Assembly: GCF_007003975.1 (NCBI RefSeq)
Contig: NZ_VFTC01000009.1
Span: forward strand, 124,001 to 188,000
Length of the DNA: 64,000 bases
Source: Mesorhizobium sp. WSM4306
GTDB taxonomy: Bacteria; Pseudomonadota; Alphaproteobacteria; Rhizobiales; Rhizobiaceae
Direction of reading: 5' to 3'
This document shows positions 26,856 to 34,977 of this stretch, piece by piece. Made by a program: the position numbers and the translations under genes. Below the pieces are notes generated by a model, which worked only from the letters and a program-made list of their open reading frames with translations, had not been told where the DNA came from and made no database searches. Positions within the stretch are counted from its first letter, which is position 1; every line of letters begins with the position of its first letter.

Positions 26856-27707
26856 TTAGGCCGCCCTCCTCCACCCGTCCTTGATATGCCTGTACCCCTC
26901 GCGATAAACCGCCTCCGGCGTCTCGGCAAAATCCCGCCACACCTTGGTCGCCGCCGCCAGATCCTTCAGCGAGCGTCCGAATGCCTCGATCGTCAGCCAG
27001 TCGTCATAGCCGCTCTTGCGGATCGCCGAGAACGTCTCTTTCCACGGAATGTTGCCGCGCCCTGGAACGCCGCGATCGTTCTCGGAAATATGGATGTGCA
27101 CGACATTCCGTCGGTGCTTGGTATAGGCGCCGATCGGGTCGGCTTCCTCGATATTGGCGTGGAACGTGTCGTACATCGCCTTGATGTGCGGCCTGTCGAT
27201 GGCGTCGATGTGCTCGGAGAGGTCGGCCATCGTGTTGAGCAGGTAGCACTCGAAACGGTTGAGCGCCTCCAGCCCGATCGTGACACCCCGCTTGCCGGCA
27301 TGGTCGCCAATGGCGCGCTGCGAGCCGACCGAGCGTTTTTTCTCGGCCGCCGTCGGCCCTCTGCCGGAAAAGGCGCCGAGCGTCGAATGCAGCGGACCGC
27401 TCAGCTTGTCGGAACCGAGTGCCACGCTGCAGTCGATCGCCCATTTCATATAGTCGATGCCAGCCTTGCGGGTCGCCGCATCCGGCGAGATCAGATTCAT
27501 CGCCGGATCGCCCATCGCCGTCACAGCGGTGCGTTCCAGCCCGATGCGGTCGAGCAGCTCGCCAAGCTTCTTGTAGTCGTCAGGCACACCGGCAAAGACC
27601 GGGATTTCGACGCCGTCGAAGCCTGTCGCCTTGATGTCCCTGAGCAGCGCCTCATGCTTCTTCGAGACGCTGGTCGTCCACAAGAACATACACATGCCGA
27701 TTTTCAT
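26856..27707 (-). CDS. Sugar phosphate isomerase/epimerase family TIM barrel (hydroxypyruvate-isomerase-like)
   Basis: The 283-residue AP-endonuclease-2-fold barrel opens with 'MKIGMCMFLWT'. Metal-binding acids and His are seen in 'GLEALNRFECYLLNT', 'AMYDTFHANIEE', 'VVHIHISENDRG' and 'DWLTIEAFG'. It probably isomerises or epimerises a keto-sugar. The ATG at 27707 has GGAGGG seven bases upstream and is better than in-frame ATGs at 27713 or 27770. It is the last gene of a leftward cluster with a Gfo/Idh/MocA oxidoreductase and another isomerase. Confidence 0.85.
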   Translation of the reverse strand: MKIGMCMFLWTTSVSKKHEALLRDIKATGFDGVEIPVFAGVPDDYKKLGELLDRIGLERTAVTAMGDPAMNLISPDAATRKAGIDYMKWAIDCSVALGSDKLSGPLHSTLGAFSGRGPTAAEKKRSVGSQRAIGDHAGKRGVTIGLEALNRFECYLLNTMADLSEHIDAIDRPHIKAMYDTFHANIEEADPIGAYTKHRRNVVHIHISENDRGVPGRGNIPWKETFSAIRKSGYDDWLTIEAFGRSLKDLAAATKVWRDFAETPEAVYREGYRHIKDGWRRAA

Positions 27708-27760
27708 CGACATTCCCTCCCCATGTGACGGCGCGCTGGTCTCACTCGCCAGCTTCGCCT

Positions 27761-27816
27761 TGCCCCTCATCCGGCCGCTTCGCGGCCACCTTCTCTCCGT
27801 CGTGGAGAAGAGGCGA
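27761..27816. repeat. Short double-hairpin repeat
   Basis: GGCCGC-TTC-GCGGCC and CTTCTCTCC-GTCGT-GGAGAAG lie side by side in the gap between the isomerase and oxidoreductase genes, inside the TGCCCCTCATC context that also marks family B ends. It is a degenerate member of the same intergenic palindrome class. Confidence 0.55.
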
Positions 27817-27827
27817 TCGCCCGCCGC

Positions 27828-29015
27828 CTAAAGTTTCGTCCACGCCCCATTCTTTTTCGACGACCTCACGCAGGCTTCGATGAACGCCATGCCTTCGACG
27901 CCGTCCTCGATGGTCGGGAACACCACATCCTTGCCCGGCTTGCCGCCCTTCTTGCGTGCAGCCCGGATCGCCCGCGCGGCTTCCTGATAAATGTTGGCGA
28001 AGCCTTCGAGATAGCCCTCGGGATGGCCCGACGGCACGCGGCTGACGCGGCCGGCGACCGGCAGCGCGCCGGCGCCATTGCGGGTCAGCAGCTGCTTGGG
28101 CTGGCCGAACGGCGTGTACCAGAGATAGTTCGGGTCGGCCTGTACCCATTCCAGCCCGCCCTTCGAGCCATAGATGCGCAACTTCAGCCCATTCTCATGG
28201 CCGGGCGCCACCTGGCTCGCCCAGATCATGCCCTTGGCCGGGTGCATTTTGCCGACCGGCTTGAAGCGCAGCATGACGTTGACGTTGTCGTCGAGCTGCC
28301 GCCCCGGCACGAAGGCATCGAGATCGGCCGACAAGGAATCGAGCTCCAGTCCGGAAACGAAGCGGGCGAGATTGTAGGCATGCGTACCGATGTCGCCGAG
28401 CGCGCCGCCCGCCCCTGCCTGCTTGGGATCGGAACGCCAAGCCGCCTGCTTCTGCCCGGTGGCGGCAAGGTCTTCCGTCAGCCAGTCCTGCGGATATTCC
28501 GACTGCACGATGCGGATATCGCCAAGCTGGCCCTTGGCCACCATCTCGCGCGCCTGGCGGATCATCGGATAGGCGGTGTAATTGTGCGTCAGCACGAACA
28601 CCTTGCCGGTCTTTTCGACTATCGCCGCAAGCTTCTTCGCTTCAGCCAATGTCGTGGCCAAAGGCTTGTCGCAGATCACGTGGATGCCGGCTTCAAGGAA
28701 GGCTTTCGCCGCCGGCACGTGCACATTGTTGGGGGTGACGATGGCCACTGCCTCCATGCCGTCCGGGCGCTTGGCCTCGGCCTTGGCCATCTCGGCATAG
28801 GACGCATAGCTGCGCGAGGGATCGAGTCCGAGTTCGGCGGCGGAAGCCTTGGCGCGTTCGGGGTTGGCCGACAGCGCGCCGGCAACCAGCACGAAGTCGT
28901 TGTCCATGCGCGCCGCGATCCGGTGCACCGCGCCGATGAAAGCGCCCTGGCCGCCACCGACCATGCCATAGCGGATCGGGCCGCCTCCCGTTTCAGCTTT
29001 CGATGCGCCGACCAT
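27828..29015 (-). CDS. Gfo/Idh/MocA family NAD(P)-dependent oxidoreductase
   Basis: The 395-residue protein begins with a Rossmann motif 'YGMVGGGQGAFIGAVHRIA'. It carries the family signature 'ICDKPLATTLAEAKKL' with the catalytic Lys, and 'GDIGTHAYNLARFVSG' with the catalytic His/Asp region. Members oxidise inositols or sugars, usually to keto-sugars that isomerase/epimerase-fold enzymes then handle; both flanking genes are of that kind. Predicted cytoplasmic. Substrate unknown. Confidence 0.9.
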   Translation of the reverse strand: MVGASKAETGGGPIRYGMVGGGQGAFIGAVHRIAARMDNDFVLVAGALSANPERAKASAAELGLDPSRSYASYAEMAKAEAKRPDGMEAVAIVTPNNVHVPAAKAFLEAGIHVICDKPLATTLAEAKKLAAIVEKTGKVFVLTHNYTAYPMIRQAREMVAKGQLGDIRIVQSEYPQDWLTEDLAATGQKQAAWRSDPKQAGAGGALGDIGTHAYNLARFVSGLELDSLSADLDAFVPGRQLDDNVNVMLRFKPVGKMHPAKGMIWASQVAPGHENGLKLRIYGSKGGLEWVQADPNYLWYTPFGQPKQLLTRNGAGALPVAGRVSRVPSGHPEGYLEGFANIYQEAARAIRAARKKGGKPGKDVVFPTIEDGVEGMAFIEACVRSSKKNGAWTKL

Positions 29016-29036
29016 ATTTTTCTCCTTGTTGGTTCA

Positions 29037-29155
29037 CCTCCCCCTCGAGGGGAGGTCGATCCGCGCAGCGGATCGGGTGGGGTCGTGGAAAAGTAGAGCC
29101 CAGTACGAACCGACCCCACCCGGCCCTTCGGGCCACCCTCCCCTCAAGGGAGGGG
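29037..29155. repeat. Long palindromic repeat (family C), copy 2
   Basis: CCTCCCCCTCGAGGGGAGG at the left and CCTCCCCTCAAGGGAGGGG at the right enclose GGGTGGGGTCG / CGACCCCACCC arms. The copy at 22745-22890 has the same arms with a different centre. It lies between the oxidoreductase and upstream isomerase genes of one leftward operon. Confidence 0.85.
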
Positions 29156-29163
29156 AAATCGCG

Positions 29164-30219
29164 CTAGATTCCCATCATCGCGCGCAGCACTTTCTTGTCC
29201 GTGGTGCCGGCGGCGAAATCGTCGAATGCTTTCTCGGTCACTCGTATGATGTGGTGCTGGATGAAGGGCGCGCCCTCCGCCGCGCCGTCCTCCGGATGCT
29301 TCAGGCAGCATTCCCATTCCAGCACCGCCCACGAATCATAATTGTACTGCGTCAGCTTGGAGAAGATGCCGCCGAAATCCACCTGCCCGTCGCCCAGCGA
29401 ACGGAAACGGCCGGCGCGGTTGGTCCAGCTCTGATAGCCGGAATAGACGCCTTGCCGCCCGGTCGGATTGAACTCGGCGTCCTTCACGTGGAAGGCCTTG
29501 ATGCGCTCGTGATAGATGTCGATGAATTCGAGATAGTCGAGTTGCTGCAAGAGGAAGTGCGACGGGTCGTAATTGATGTTGCAGCGCTTGTGGCCGCCGA
29601 CCGCGTCGAGGAACATCTCGAAGGTCGCGCCGTCGAACACGTCCTCGGAAGGATGAATCTCGTAGCCGACATCGACACCATTGTCCTCGTAGACATCGAG
29701 GATCGGCTTCCAGCGTTTGCCGAGCTCACCGAATGCTTCCTCGATCAGTCCGGCGGGCCGCTGCGGGAAGGGGTAGAGGTAAGGGAAAGCCAGCGAGCCG
29801 GTGAATGACACCGAAGCATTCAGCCCGAGATTGCGCGATGCCTTGGCGCCGAACTTCATCTGCTCGACCGCCCATTTCTGCCGCGCCTTGGGATTGTTGT
29901 GCACCGACGGCGGCGCGAAGCCATCCATCTGCGCGTCATAGGCGGGGTGCACCGCCACCAACTGCCCCTGAAGATGCGTCGACAGTTCGGTGATCTCGAC
30001 GCCTGCGTCGGCACAGATGCCTTTCACCTCGTCGCAATAGGTCTTGGAAGACGACGCCTTCTCAAGGTCGAACAGGCGCGCATCCCAGGTCGGGATCTGC
30101 ACGCCCTTGTAGCCGAGACCGGCCGCCCATTTGGTGATCGAAGCCAGCGAATTGAATGGCGCGGCATCGCCCGCGAACTGCGCCAGAAACAGCCCCGGAC
30201 CCTTCATTGTCGACGGCAT
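29164..30219 (-). CDS. Sugar phosphate isomerase/epimerase family protein
   Basis: About 351 residues in a TIM barrel. 'YKGVQIPTWDARLFD' and 'ELSTHLQGQLVAVHPAYD' are early strands. 'YEIHPSEDVFDG', 'INYDPSHFLLQ', 'FHVKDAEFNPTG' and 'AVLEWECCLK' supply the expected acidic and His metal ligands. I prefer the third-codon ATG at 30219, six bases after GGGAGG; the ATG at 30225 abuts that site. It is the first gene of the leftward operon that continues with the oxidoreductase and a second isomerase, downstream of an operator at 30323. Confidence 0.87.
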   Translation of the reverse strand: MPSTMKGPGLFLAQFAGDAAPFNSLASITKWAAGLGYKGVQIPTWDARLFDLEKASSSKTYCDEVKGICADAGVEITELSTHLQGQLVAVHPAYDAQMDGFAPPSVHNNPKARQKWAVEQMKFGAKASRNLGLNASVSFTGSLAFPYLYPFPQRPAGLIEEAFGELGKRWKPILDVYEDNGVDVGYEIHPSEDVFDGATFEMFLDAVGGHKRCNINYDPSHFLLQQLDYLEFIDIYHERIKAFHVKDAEFNPTGRQGVYSGYQSWTNRAGRFRSLGDGQVDFGGIFSKLTQYNYDSWAVLEWECCLKHPEDGAAEGAPFIQHHIIRVTEKAFDDFAAGTTDKKVLRAMMGI

Positions 30220-30322
30220 CGGCATCCTCCCAATTCATTTTTCCAAGAACCAAGCATAGCGCCTGATGAAAGCAGGGCCAGCCTCTTTGGTCTTTTGTGA
30301 TGTGCATTCTCAACTTGCCATT

Positions 30323-30336
30323 CTGGTATTACCAAA
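30323..30336. promoter_or_regulatory. FadR/GntR-type operator candidate (ATT spacer)
   Basis: CTGGTATTACCAAA contains the perfect palindrome TGGT-ATT-ACCA. It lies about 105 bases upstream of the leftward isomerase start. The identical core CTGGTATTACCAA occurs at 42924. The pattern is that recognised by FCD-domain GntR regulators, one of which is encoded at 32737. Confidence 0.6.
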
Positions 30337-30502
30337 TGCCGAAAATGGGTCAAGCCATTTGACTCATGAGCGCAGCAGCCGGCTCACCCCAAAATAGAGA
30401 ACATATGCAAGCATAATCAATGTAGTAAATGGATATCGCGATCGCACATCGGCAGTTCTTGCCGCGCGACAAAATTTGCTGTAGACCTCCATTCAGGCCC
30501 AA

Positions 30503-30515
30503 TTGGTCGAACCAG
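30503..30515. promoter_or_regulatory. FadR/GntR-type operator candidate (CGA spacer)
   Basis: TTGGTCGAACCAG is a TGGT-CGA-ACCA palindrome about 105 bases upstream of the rightward isomerase start. The same TGGTCGAACCA core, in a longer palindrome, is at 43097. It is a likely site for the GntR regulator of the same operon. Confidence 0.6.
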
Positions 30516-30620
30516 TTTGCGTAAAAATGCTGGAGCGCCTTGGGGAGGATTCATGAGACGCGCTTCGGCGAGGCGCGTCGCAGGCGAACTGGCGCAGACG
30601 AATTCTGGGAAGGATAGACC

Positions 30621-31508
30621 ATGCATCTTTCGACGCACAACTGGATGCGCGCGGAGCCGTTGGAGGTGACGCTGAAACGCATCAAGAAATTCGGCTACGA
30701 GTCGATCGAGATTTCCGGCGAGCCCGAGCAATACAAGACCAAAGAGACCCGCGCGCTGCTGAAAGAACACGGCATCCGCTGCTGGGGTGCGGTGACGCTG
30801 ATGCTTGGCGAACGCAACCTGGCCGCCAGGGACCAGGGTCAGCGCGAACGCTCGGTGCAGTACGTCAAGGACGTGCTGACCATGATCAGCGAGCTCGACG
30901 GCGAGATCATCACGCTGGTGCCCGCCACCGTCGGCAAGGTGGTGCCGGACGGCACCGAGGACGAGGAATGGAAGTGGGTGGTCGACGCCACCCGCGAGTG
31001 CTTCACCCATGCCAAGAAAGTCGGCGTCAAGATCGCCGTCGAGCCGCTCAACCGCTTCGAGACCTATCTGTTCAACCGCGGCGCGCAGGCGCTCGCGCTC
31101 GCCGATGCGGTCAGCCCCGAATGCGGCGTCTGTCTCGACGCCTACCACATCCACATGGAAGAATTTAACGTCCATGACGCCATCCGCCAGGTCGGCAAAC
31201 GTCTGTTCGATTTCCACGTCGCCGACAACAACCGCTTCGCCGCCGGCCTCGGCCAGATCGACTGGCCACGGATCGTGCAGACGCTGAAGGAAGTCGGCTA
31301 TGACGGCGCGCTGACCAACGAGTTCGTCGCGCCCGTCGACCGCACGCCGGCAGCACCCTATCCCGACATGGTCGAGCGCCACCCGGTCGACATCTCGCCC
31401 GAACAGCTGAAGTTCATCCAGGACCACGGCTCCAGCGTGCTGACGGAGAAATTCTACACCGACCAGATGCGCATCACGGCCGAAACGCTGCTGCCACTGA
31501 TCAAGTAG
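30621..31508 (+). CDS. Sugar phosphate isomerase/epimerase (tagatose/psicose-3-epimerase-like)
   Basis: This 295-residue AP-endonuclease-2-fold barrel has 'KIAVEPLNRFETYLFNRGAQ' (Glu of the metal site), 'VCLDAYHIHMEE' (Asp/His), 'FDFHVADNNRFAAGLGQIDW' (His) and 'LTNEFVAP' (Glu). The motif set matches ketose 3-epimerases and hydroxypyruvate-isomerase-like enzymes. It is the first gene of a rightward operon with an enolase-superfamily enzyme, a GntR regulator and a 2-hydroxyacid dehydrogenase. Confidence 0.87.
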   Translation: MHLSTHNWMRAEPLEVTLKRIKKFGYESIEISGEPEQYKTKETRALLKEHGIRCWGAVTLMLGERNLAARDQGQRERSVQYVKDVLTMISELDGEIITLVPATVGKVVPDGTEDEEWKWVVDATRECFTHAKKVGVKIAVEPLNRFETYLFNRGAQALALADAVSPECGVCLDAYHIHMEEFNVHDAIRQVGKRLFDFHVADNNRFAAGLGQIDWPRIVQTLKEVGYDGALTNEFVAPVDRTPAAPYPDMVERHPVDISPEQLKFIQDHGSSVLTEKFYTDQMRITAETLLPLIK

Positions 31509-31564
31509 CCGATCCGACTTGGAATGCGCCCTTCCGCCTGTCGGCGGCGGGGCCGGGGATGACC

Positions 31565-32734
31565 ATGCGCATCAGAAACGTCCAGGCCTGGTGGGTCCGC
31601 ATACCGATCGAAGTCGCGAAGCAGCATCGCAGCGACTTCGGCCAGGTGACGACCTTCGACGCCGCCATCCTGCGCATCGAGACCGATGATGGGCTGGTCG
31701 GCTGGGGCGAAGGCAAGAACGCCGCCGGCAGCGCCGGCAGCTATGGTGCGCTGGTCCACATGCTGAACCATGAGGTCGGGCCGCAGCTGATCGGCCGCGA
31801 CCCGGCCGATATCGGGATCATCTGGGAGATGCTCTACAATGGCGTGCGCCACGAGACCGCCGCGCATGCCGGCCACGCCATGCCGCAACTGGCACGGCGC
31901 GGCATGAGCGTTGCGGCGATCAGCGCCGTCGACATTGCGTTGTGGGATATCCTCGGCAAGTCGCTCGGACAGCCCGTGTGGCGGCTTATCGGCGGCCGCA
32001 AGCTCGACCGCATGCAGGCCTACGCCTCCGGCGGCTGGGCCGCCGCCGACGCCATTGGCGAGCAACTCAAATCGTACATCGCCAAGGGCGGCTTCAAGGC
32101 GCTGAAGATGCGCATTGGCGCCATGGACGGCGCCCCGCACATCTCCGCCGCCCGCGTCCGCGCCGCACGGCAGGCGGTCGGTCCGAATGTGGAACTGATG
32201 GTCGACGCTCACGGCACCTATACGGTGGCCGAGGCCAAACGCTTCATCAGCCTCGCCGGCGATCTCGATCTCGCCTGGTTCGAGGAGCCGGTCATCGCCG
32301 ACGACAAAGCAGGCATGGCCGAGGTGCGCGCTTCGGGTTCGATCCCGATCGCCACCGGCGAAAGCGAGGCGACACGCTACGCCTTCCGCGATCTCGCGGT
32401 GTTAAAATCGGCCGATATCTTCCAGCCCGATCCGGCCTTTTGCGGCGGCATCAGCGAGGCGATGAAGATCGGCACCATCGCCAGCGCCTTCAACCTTCGC
32501 TTTGCCCCGCATCTGTGGGCCGGCGCGCCCTGCTTCTTTGCCGGCCTGCATGTCTGTGCTGCTTCGCCGGCTAGCTTCACCGTCGAATATTCGCTCGGCG
32601 CCAACCCGATGATCCATGATCTTATCGAAGAGACTGTCGAAGCAAAGGACGGTATGATAGCGATCCCTGAAAAGCCGGGTCTGGGATTCACCATTTCGGA
32701 GCGGTTCCTGGAGGCGTACGCGCAACGCGGTTGA
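31565..32734 (+). CDS. Mandelate racemase/muconate lactonizing enzyme family protein
   Basis: An enolase-superfamily enzyme of about 389 residues, with a capping domain then a barrel. 'FKALKMRIGAMDG' carries the catalytic Lys region. 'ELMVDAHGTYTV', 'LAWFEEPVIADD' and 'ATGESEATRYAF' give the three metal-binding acids, and 'LRFAPHLWAG' the late-strand His. Such enzymes commonly dehydrate acid sugars or racemise 2-hydroxyacids. The ATG at 31565 lies six bases after GGGG and is preferred to the one at 31559. Its position between an epimerase and the regulator supports a sugar-acid role; the substrate is unknown. Confidence 0.88.
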   Translation: MRIRNVQAWWVRIPIEVAKQHRSDFGQVTTFDAAILRIETDDGLVGWGEGKNAAGSAGSYGALVHMLNHEVGPQLIGRDPADIGIIWEMLYNGVRHETAAHAGHAMPQLARRGMSVAAISAVDIALWDILGKSLGQPVWRLIGGRKLDRMQAYASGGWAAADAIGEQLKSYIAKGGFKALKMRIGAMDGAPHISAARVRAARQAVGPNVELMVDAHGTYTVAEAKRFISLAGDLDLAWFEEPVIADDKAGMAEVRASGSIPIATGESEATRYAFRDLAVLKSADIFQPDPAFCGGISEAMKIGTIASAFNLRFAPHLWAGAPCFFAGLHVCAASPASFTVEYSLGANPMIHDLIEETVEAKDGMIAIPEKPGLGFTISERFLEAYAQRG

Positions 32735-32736
32735 CG

Positions 32737-33453
32737 ATGAAAGAAAAGAACCTTCTCGCCGAACTCGCCGCCTATCTGTTCTCCCATTCGGACAACGAGA
32801 CCGGCCGCACGCCCTCGGAGCGCGAACTGGCCGAGCACTTCAGCGTCAGCCGCGGCCAGATCCGCGAGGCGCTGGCCATTCTTGAAGCCATGCGCATCGT
32901 CGAACGTCGCGCCAAATCCGGCATCTATGTCGACACCCGGCAGGCCAGCGTGGAAGCCTTGGCCCTTTTCGCCCGCGCGGGCCTGCCGCTCGATCCGGTC
33001 CAGATCTACGAAACCGTGGAGCTGCGCAAGATCCACGAGATCAAGGCCGCCGAACTCGCATGTTCGCGCGCCACCGAAGAGAATTTCGAGCGCCTGCGCG
33101 AAATCCTGAAAGCTTCCGAGGAGCGCATCGCCGCCGGCGAAGGCCTTGCCAAGGAGGACCGCGAATTCCATCTCGAGATCGTGCGGGCGACCAAGAACGG
33201 CGTCTTCCACAACATCTGCAGCGTCTATTATCTGATGGGCGAGCAACGGCTGCCGATCTACTTCAACGATCCCGAGCGCTCAGTGCGCTCGCATGCCGAG
33301 CATATCCAGATCTACGAAGCGTTGCTGCGCCGCGACGGCAACCTCGCCCAGGCGCTGATGAGCGCCCATCTGCAAGGCGCGGAAAGCTACTGGAAGGGCA
33401 TCATCGAGGGCCGCGGCATGGAGCAGAAAACCACCGCCCTCGAAAAGGTCTAG
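32737..33453 (+). CDS. FadR-type GntR transcriptional regulator (FCD domain)
   Basis: The protein is 238 residues long. The winged helix ('PSERELAEHFSVSRGQIREA', 'LEAMRIVERRAKSGIYV') is followed by an all-helical FCD ligand domain. Its metal-site residues are visible in 'KEDREFHLEIVRAT', 'SHAEHIQIYEAL' and 'LMSAHLQGAESYW'. FCD regulators respond to sugar acids and related carboxylates and bind TNGTNNNACNA palindromes. Several YTGGTNNNACCAR sites in this window are therefore its likely targets. The gene begins three bases after the enolase-family stop. Its TAG stop overlaps a palindromic repeat. Confidence 0.9.
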   Translation: MKEKNLLAELAAYLFSHSDNETGRTPSERELAEHFSVSRGQIREALAILEAMRIVERRAKSGIYVDTRQASVEALALFARAGLPLDPVQIYETVELRKIHEIKAAELACSRATEENFERLREILKASEERIAAGEGLAKEDREFHLEIVRATKNGVFHNICSVYYLMGEQRLPIYFNDPERSVRSHAEHIQIYEALLRRDGNLAQALMSAHLQGAESYWKGIIEGRGMEQKTTALEKV

Positions 33454-33530
33454 AGCAATTCCAGGAAAAGTGTGAAAACGCTTTTTCCCGGGAAAAGCGC
33501 GTGGCGCTTTCCCTTGAGAATTGCGACAAA
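33451..33530. repeat. Palindromic repeat (family E)
   Basis: TAGAGCAATTCCAGGAAAAG at the left pairs partly with GAGAATTGC at the right, around a second palindrome CGCTTTTCCCGGGAAAAGCG. The GntR stop codon is part of its left end. It sits between the regulator and the dehydrogenase gene of the same operon. Confidence 0.7.
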
Positions 33531-33543
33531 AAACAGGTGCCCC

Positions 33544-34521
33544 ATGCCCAGAATCCTGTCGACGCACACGCTGCATCCGCGTGCCTCCGCCATGCTGGTA
33601 GGCGCCGGCGAACTCGTCGTCGCCTCAGCGCTCGATGCCGCCACGCTGACCAGCGAGGCGAAGAACGCGGACGTCATCATTGTGCGAGCGCCACTGCCGC
33701 CGGCGCTGTTCGAAAACGCGACCAAACTTAGGGCAGCAGTCCGTCACGGCGCCGGCCTCGATATGGTGCCGATGGAGGCCGCGGCCGCAGCCGGCGTCCT
33801 GGTCGCCAACGTGCCGGCGGTCAATGCGCGCTCGGTCGCCGAATATGTGATGTTTGCAGCCCTGGCGCTGCTTCGCCGCTTCCGCTCGGTCGACCGCGAC
33901 CTGCGCGCCAGGGGCTGGAATGCCGGCCGCGACCACGCCAGCCATGCCAGCGAACTCGCCGGCAAGACCATCGGCATCATAGGTTTCGGCGCTATCGGTC
34001 AGGCGGTCGCCCATATCGCCGCACACGGCTTCGGTCTCAACGTGGTGGCGACGACGCGCAGCATGCAGCCGGCGCCTGACAGGATCGGCTTCCTGTCGAT
34101 CGACGCGCTGGTCGAACAGAGCGACATCATCGTTTTGTGCTGCCCGCTGACGCCGGAAACCCGCGGCCTGATCAACCGCGAACGCATTGCCCGCATGAAG
34201 CCCGACGCGCTTTTGATCAACATTTCGCGCGGGCCCGTGATCGAAGACGAGGCGCTGATCGAGGCCTTGCGCAAGGACCGCATTGGCGGCGCCGCACTCG
34301 ACGTCTTTGCCACGCAGCCGCTGCCGGCAAATCATCCTTACTTCGGCTTCGACAATGTCATCGTCACCCCGCATATGGCTGGCATTACCGAGCAGTCGAT
34401 GATGCGCATGGGTGTGGGTGCTGCCGGCGAGACCTTGCTGGTGCTGGCCAACCGGCTGCCGGTCAATTTGCGCAACCCCGATGTGGTCGAGCACTACCGC
34501 CGGCGGTTTCCGGCAGACTGA
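33544..34521 (+). CDS. D-isomer-specific 2-hydroxyacid dehydrogenase
   Basis: The 325-residue NAD(P)-dependent enzyme has the nucleotide loop 'GIIGFGAIGQAVAHIA'. The catalytic Arg lies in 'INISRGPVIEDEALI', the Glu in the segment 'ALDVFATQPLPANHPYFG', and the His in 'VIVTPHMAG'. It interconverts 2-ketoacids and D-2-hydroxyacids, consistent with processing a product of the enolase-family enzyme two genes upstream. Start chosen at the ATG at 33544, after the repeat. Confidence 0.9.
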   Translation: MPRILSTHTLHPRASAMLVGAGELVVASALDAATLTSEAKNADVIIVRAPLPPALFENATKLRAAVRHGAGLDMVPMEAAAAAGVLVANVPAVNARSVAEYVMFAALALLRRFRSVDRDLRARGWNAGRDHASHASELAGKTIGIIGFGAIGQAVAHIAAHGFGLNVVATTRSMQPAPDRIGFLSIDALVEQSDIIVLCCPLTPETRGLINRERIARMKPDALLINISRGPVIEDEALIEALRKDRIGGAALDVFATQPLPANHPYFGFDNVIVTPHMAGITEQSMMRMGVGAAGETLLVLANRLPVNLRNPDVVEHYRRRFPAD

Positions 34522-34574
34522 CGGTTCTGCGACCCGCCTCAATATTCCCGGATTTGGCGACGAGCTTCGCCGAC

Positions 34575-34964
34575 ATGGCCCAAAGCGCTACCCGAATTCT
34601 TATTCTGATTGCCGGCATCTGCATGGCAGCTACCGAGGCTCGGGCCGATGGGCAAGGCAGCTACGTGCCTTGCGACAACGGCCTGCGGTGCCTGATGGCG
34701 CCCTGCCCTTCGACTAGTGCGCTTGACCTCACCACTGGCAAGGTCGTCAAGGGCGTGTGGGTCGATATTGACGGCCTGCCGCAGCAGGACAAGGCGCTCG
34801 ACCTTCCCGACAAACTCTACGCCGGCAAGCTCGTTGTCGCAGGTTCCATCGAGAACCGGCCGCGCAGCTTGAACGGCAAGCAGCACAGCCTGCCGACATT
34901 GGTCGCGACCGGCATCCTGCGCACCGCCAAGGACAGCGAACGCAAGCACTGCTCGTCGCGCTGA
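34575..34964 (+). CDS. Small secreted protein of unknown function
   Basis: This 129-residue protein has a clear signal peptide (MAQSATRILILIAGICMAAT, cut near ARA/DG). The mature part has 'YVPCDNGLRCLMAPCPSTSA' with several Cys residues that could form disulfides in the periplasm, and ends 'KHCSSR'. The pattern is reminiscent of small DUF6748-type secreted proteins, but I am not sure of the family. It lies 53 bases after the dehydrogenase and converges with the amidase gene. No strong ribosome site is seen. Confidence 0.6.
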   Translation: MAQSATRILILIAGICMAATEARADGQGSYVPCDNGLRCLMAPCPSTSALDLTTGKVVKGVWVDIDGLPQQDKALDLPDKLYAGKLVVAGSIENRPRSLNGKQHSLPTLVATGILRTAKDSERKHCSSR

Positions 34965-34977
34965 TACTGGACGCCGG

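Larger units (their letters stand above)
30220..30620. other. 401-bp divergent control region
   Basis: This is the non-coding region between the leftward isomerase/oxidoreductase operon and the rightward isomerase-enolase-GntR-dehydrogenase operon. It is more AT-rich than its surroundings and carries two YTGGTNNNACCAR palindromes (30323 and 30503), listed separately. No small gene is apparent. Confidence 0.7.

Noticed and set aside
22745..29155. Clustered inverted repeats as a possible CRISPR array
   Set aside because: The repeats are long, unevenly spaced, of different families and with genes between them; there are no regular spacers and no cas genes.
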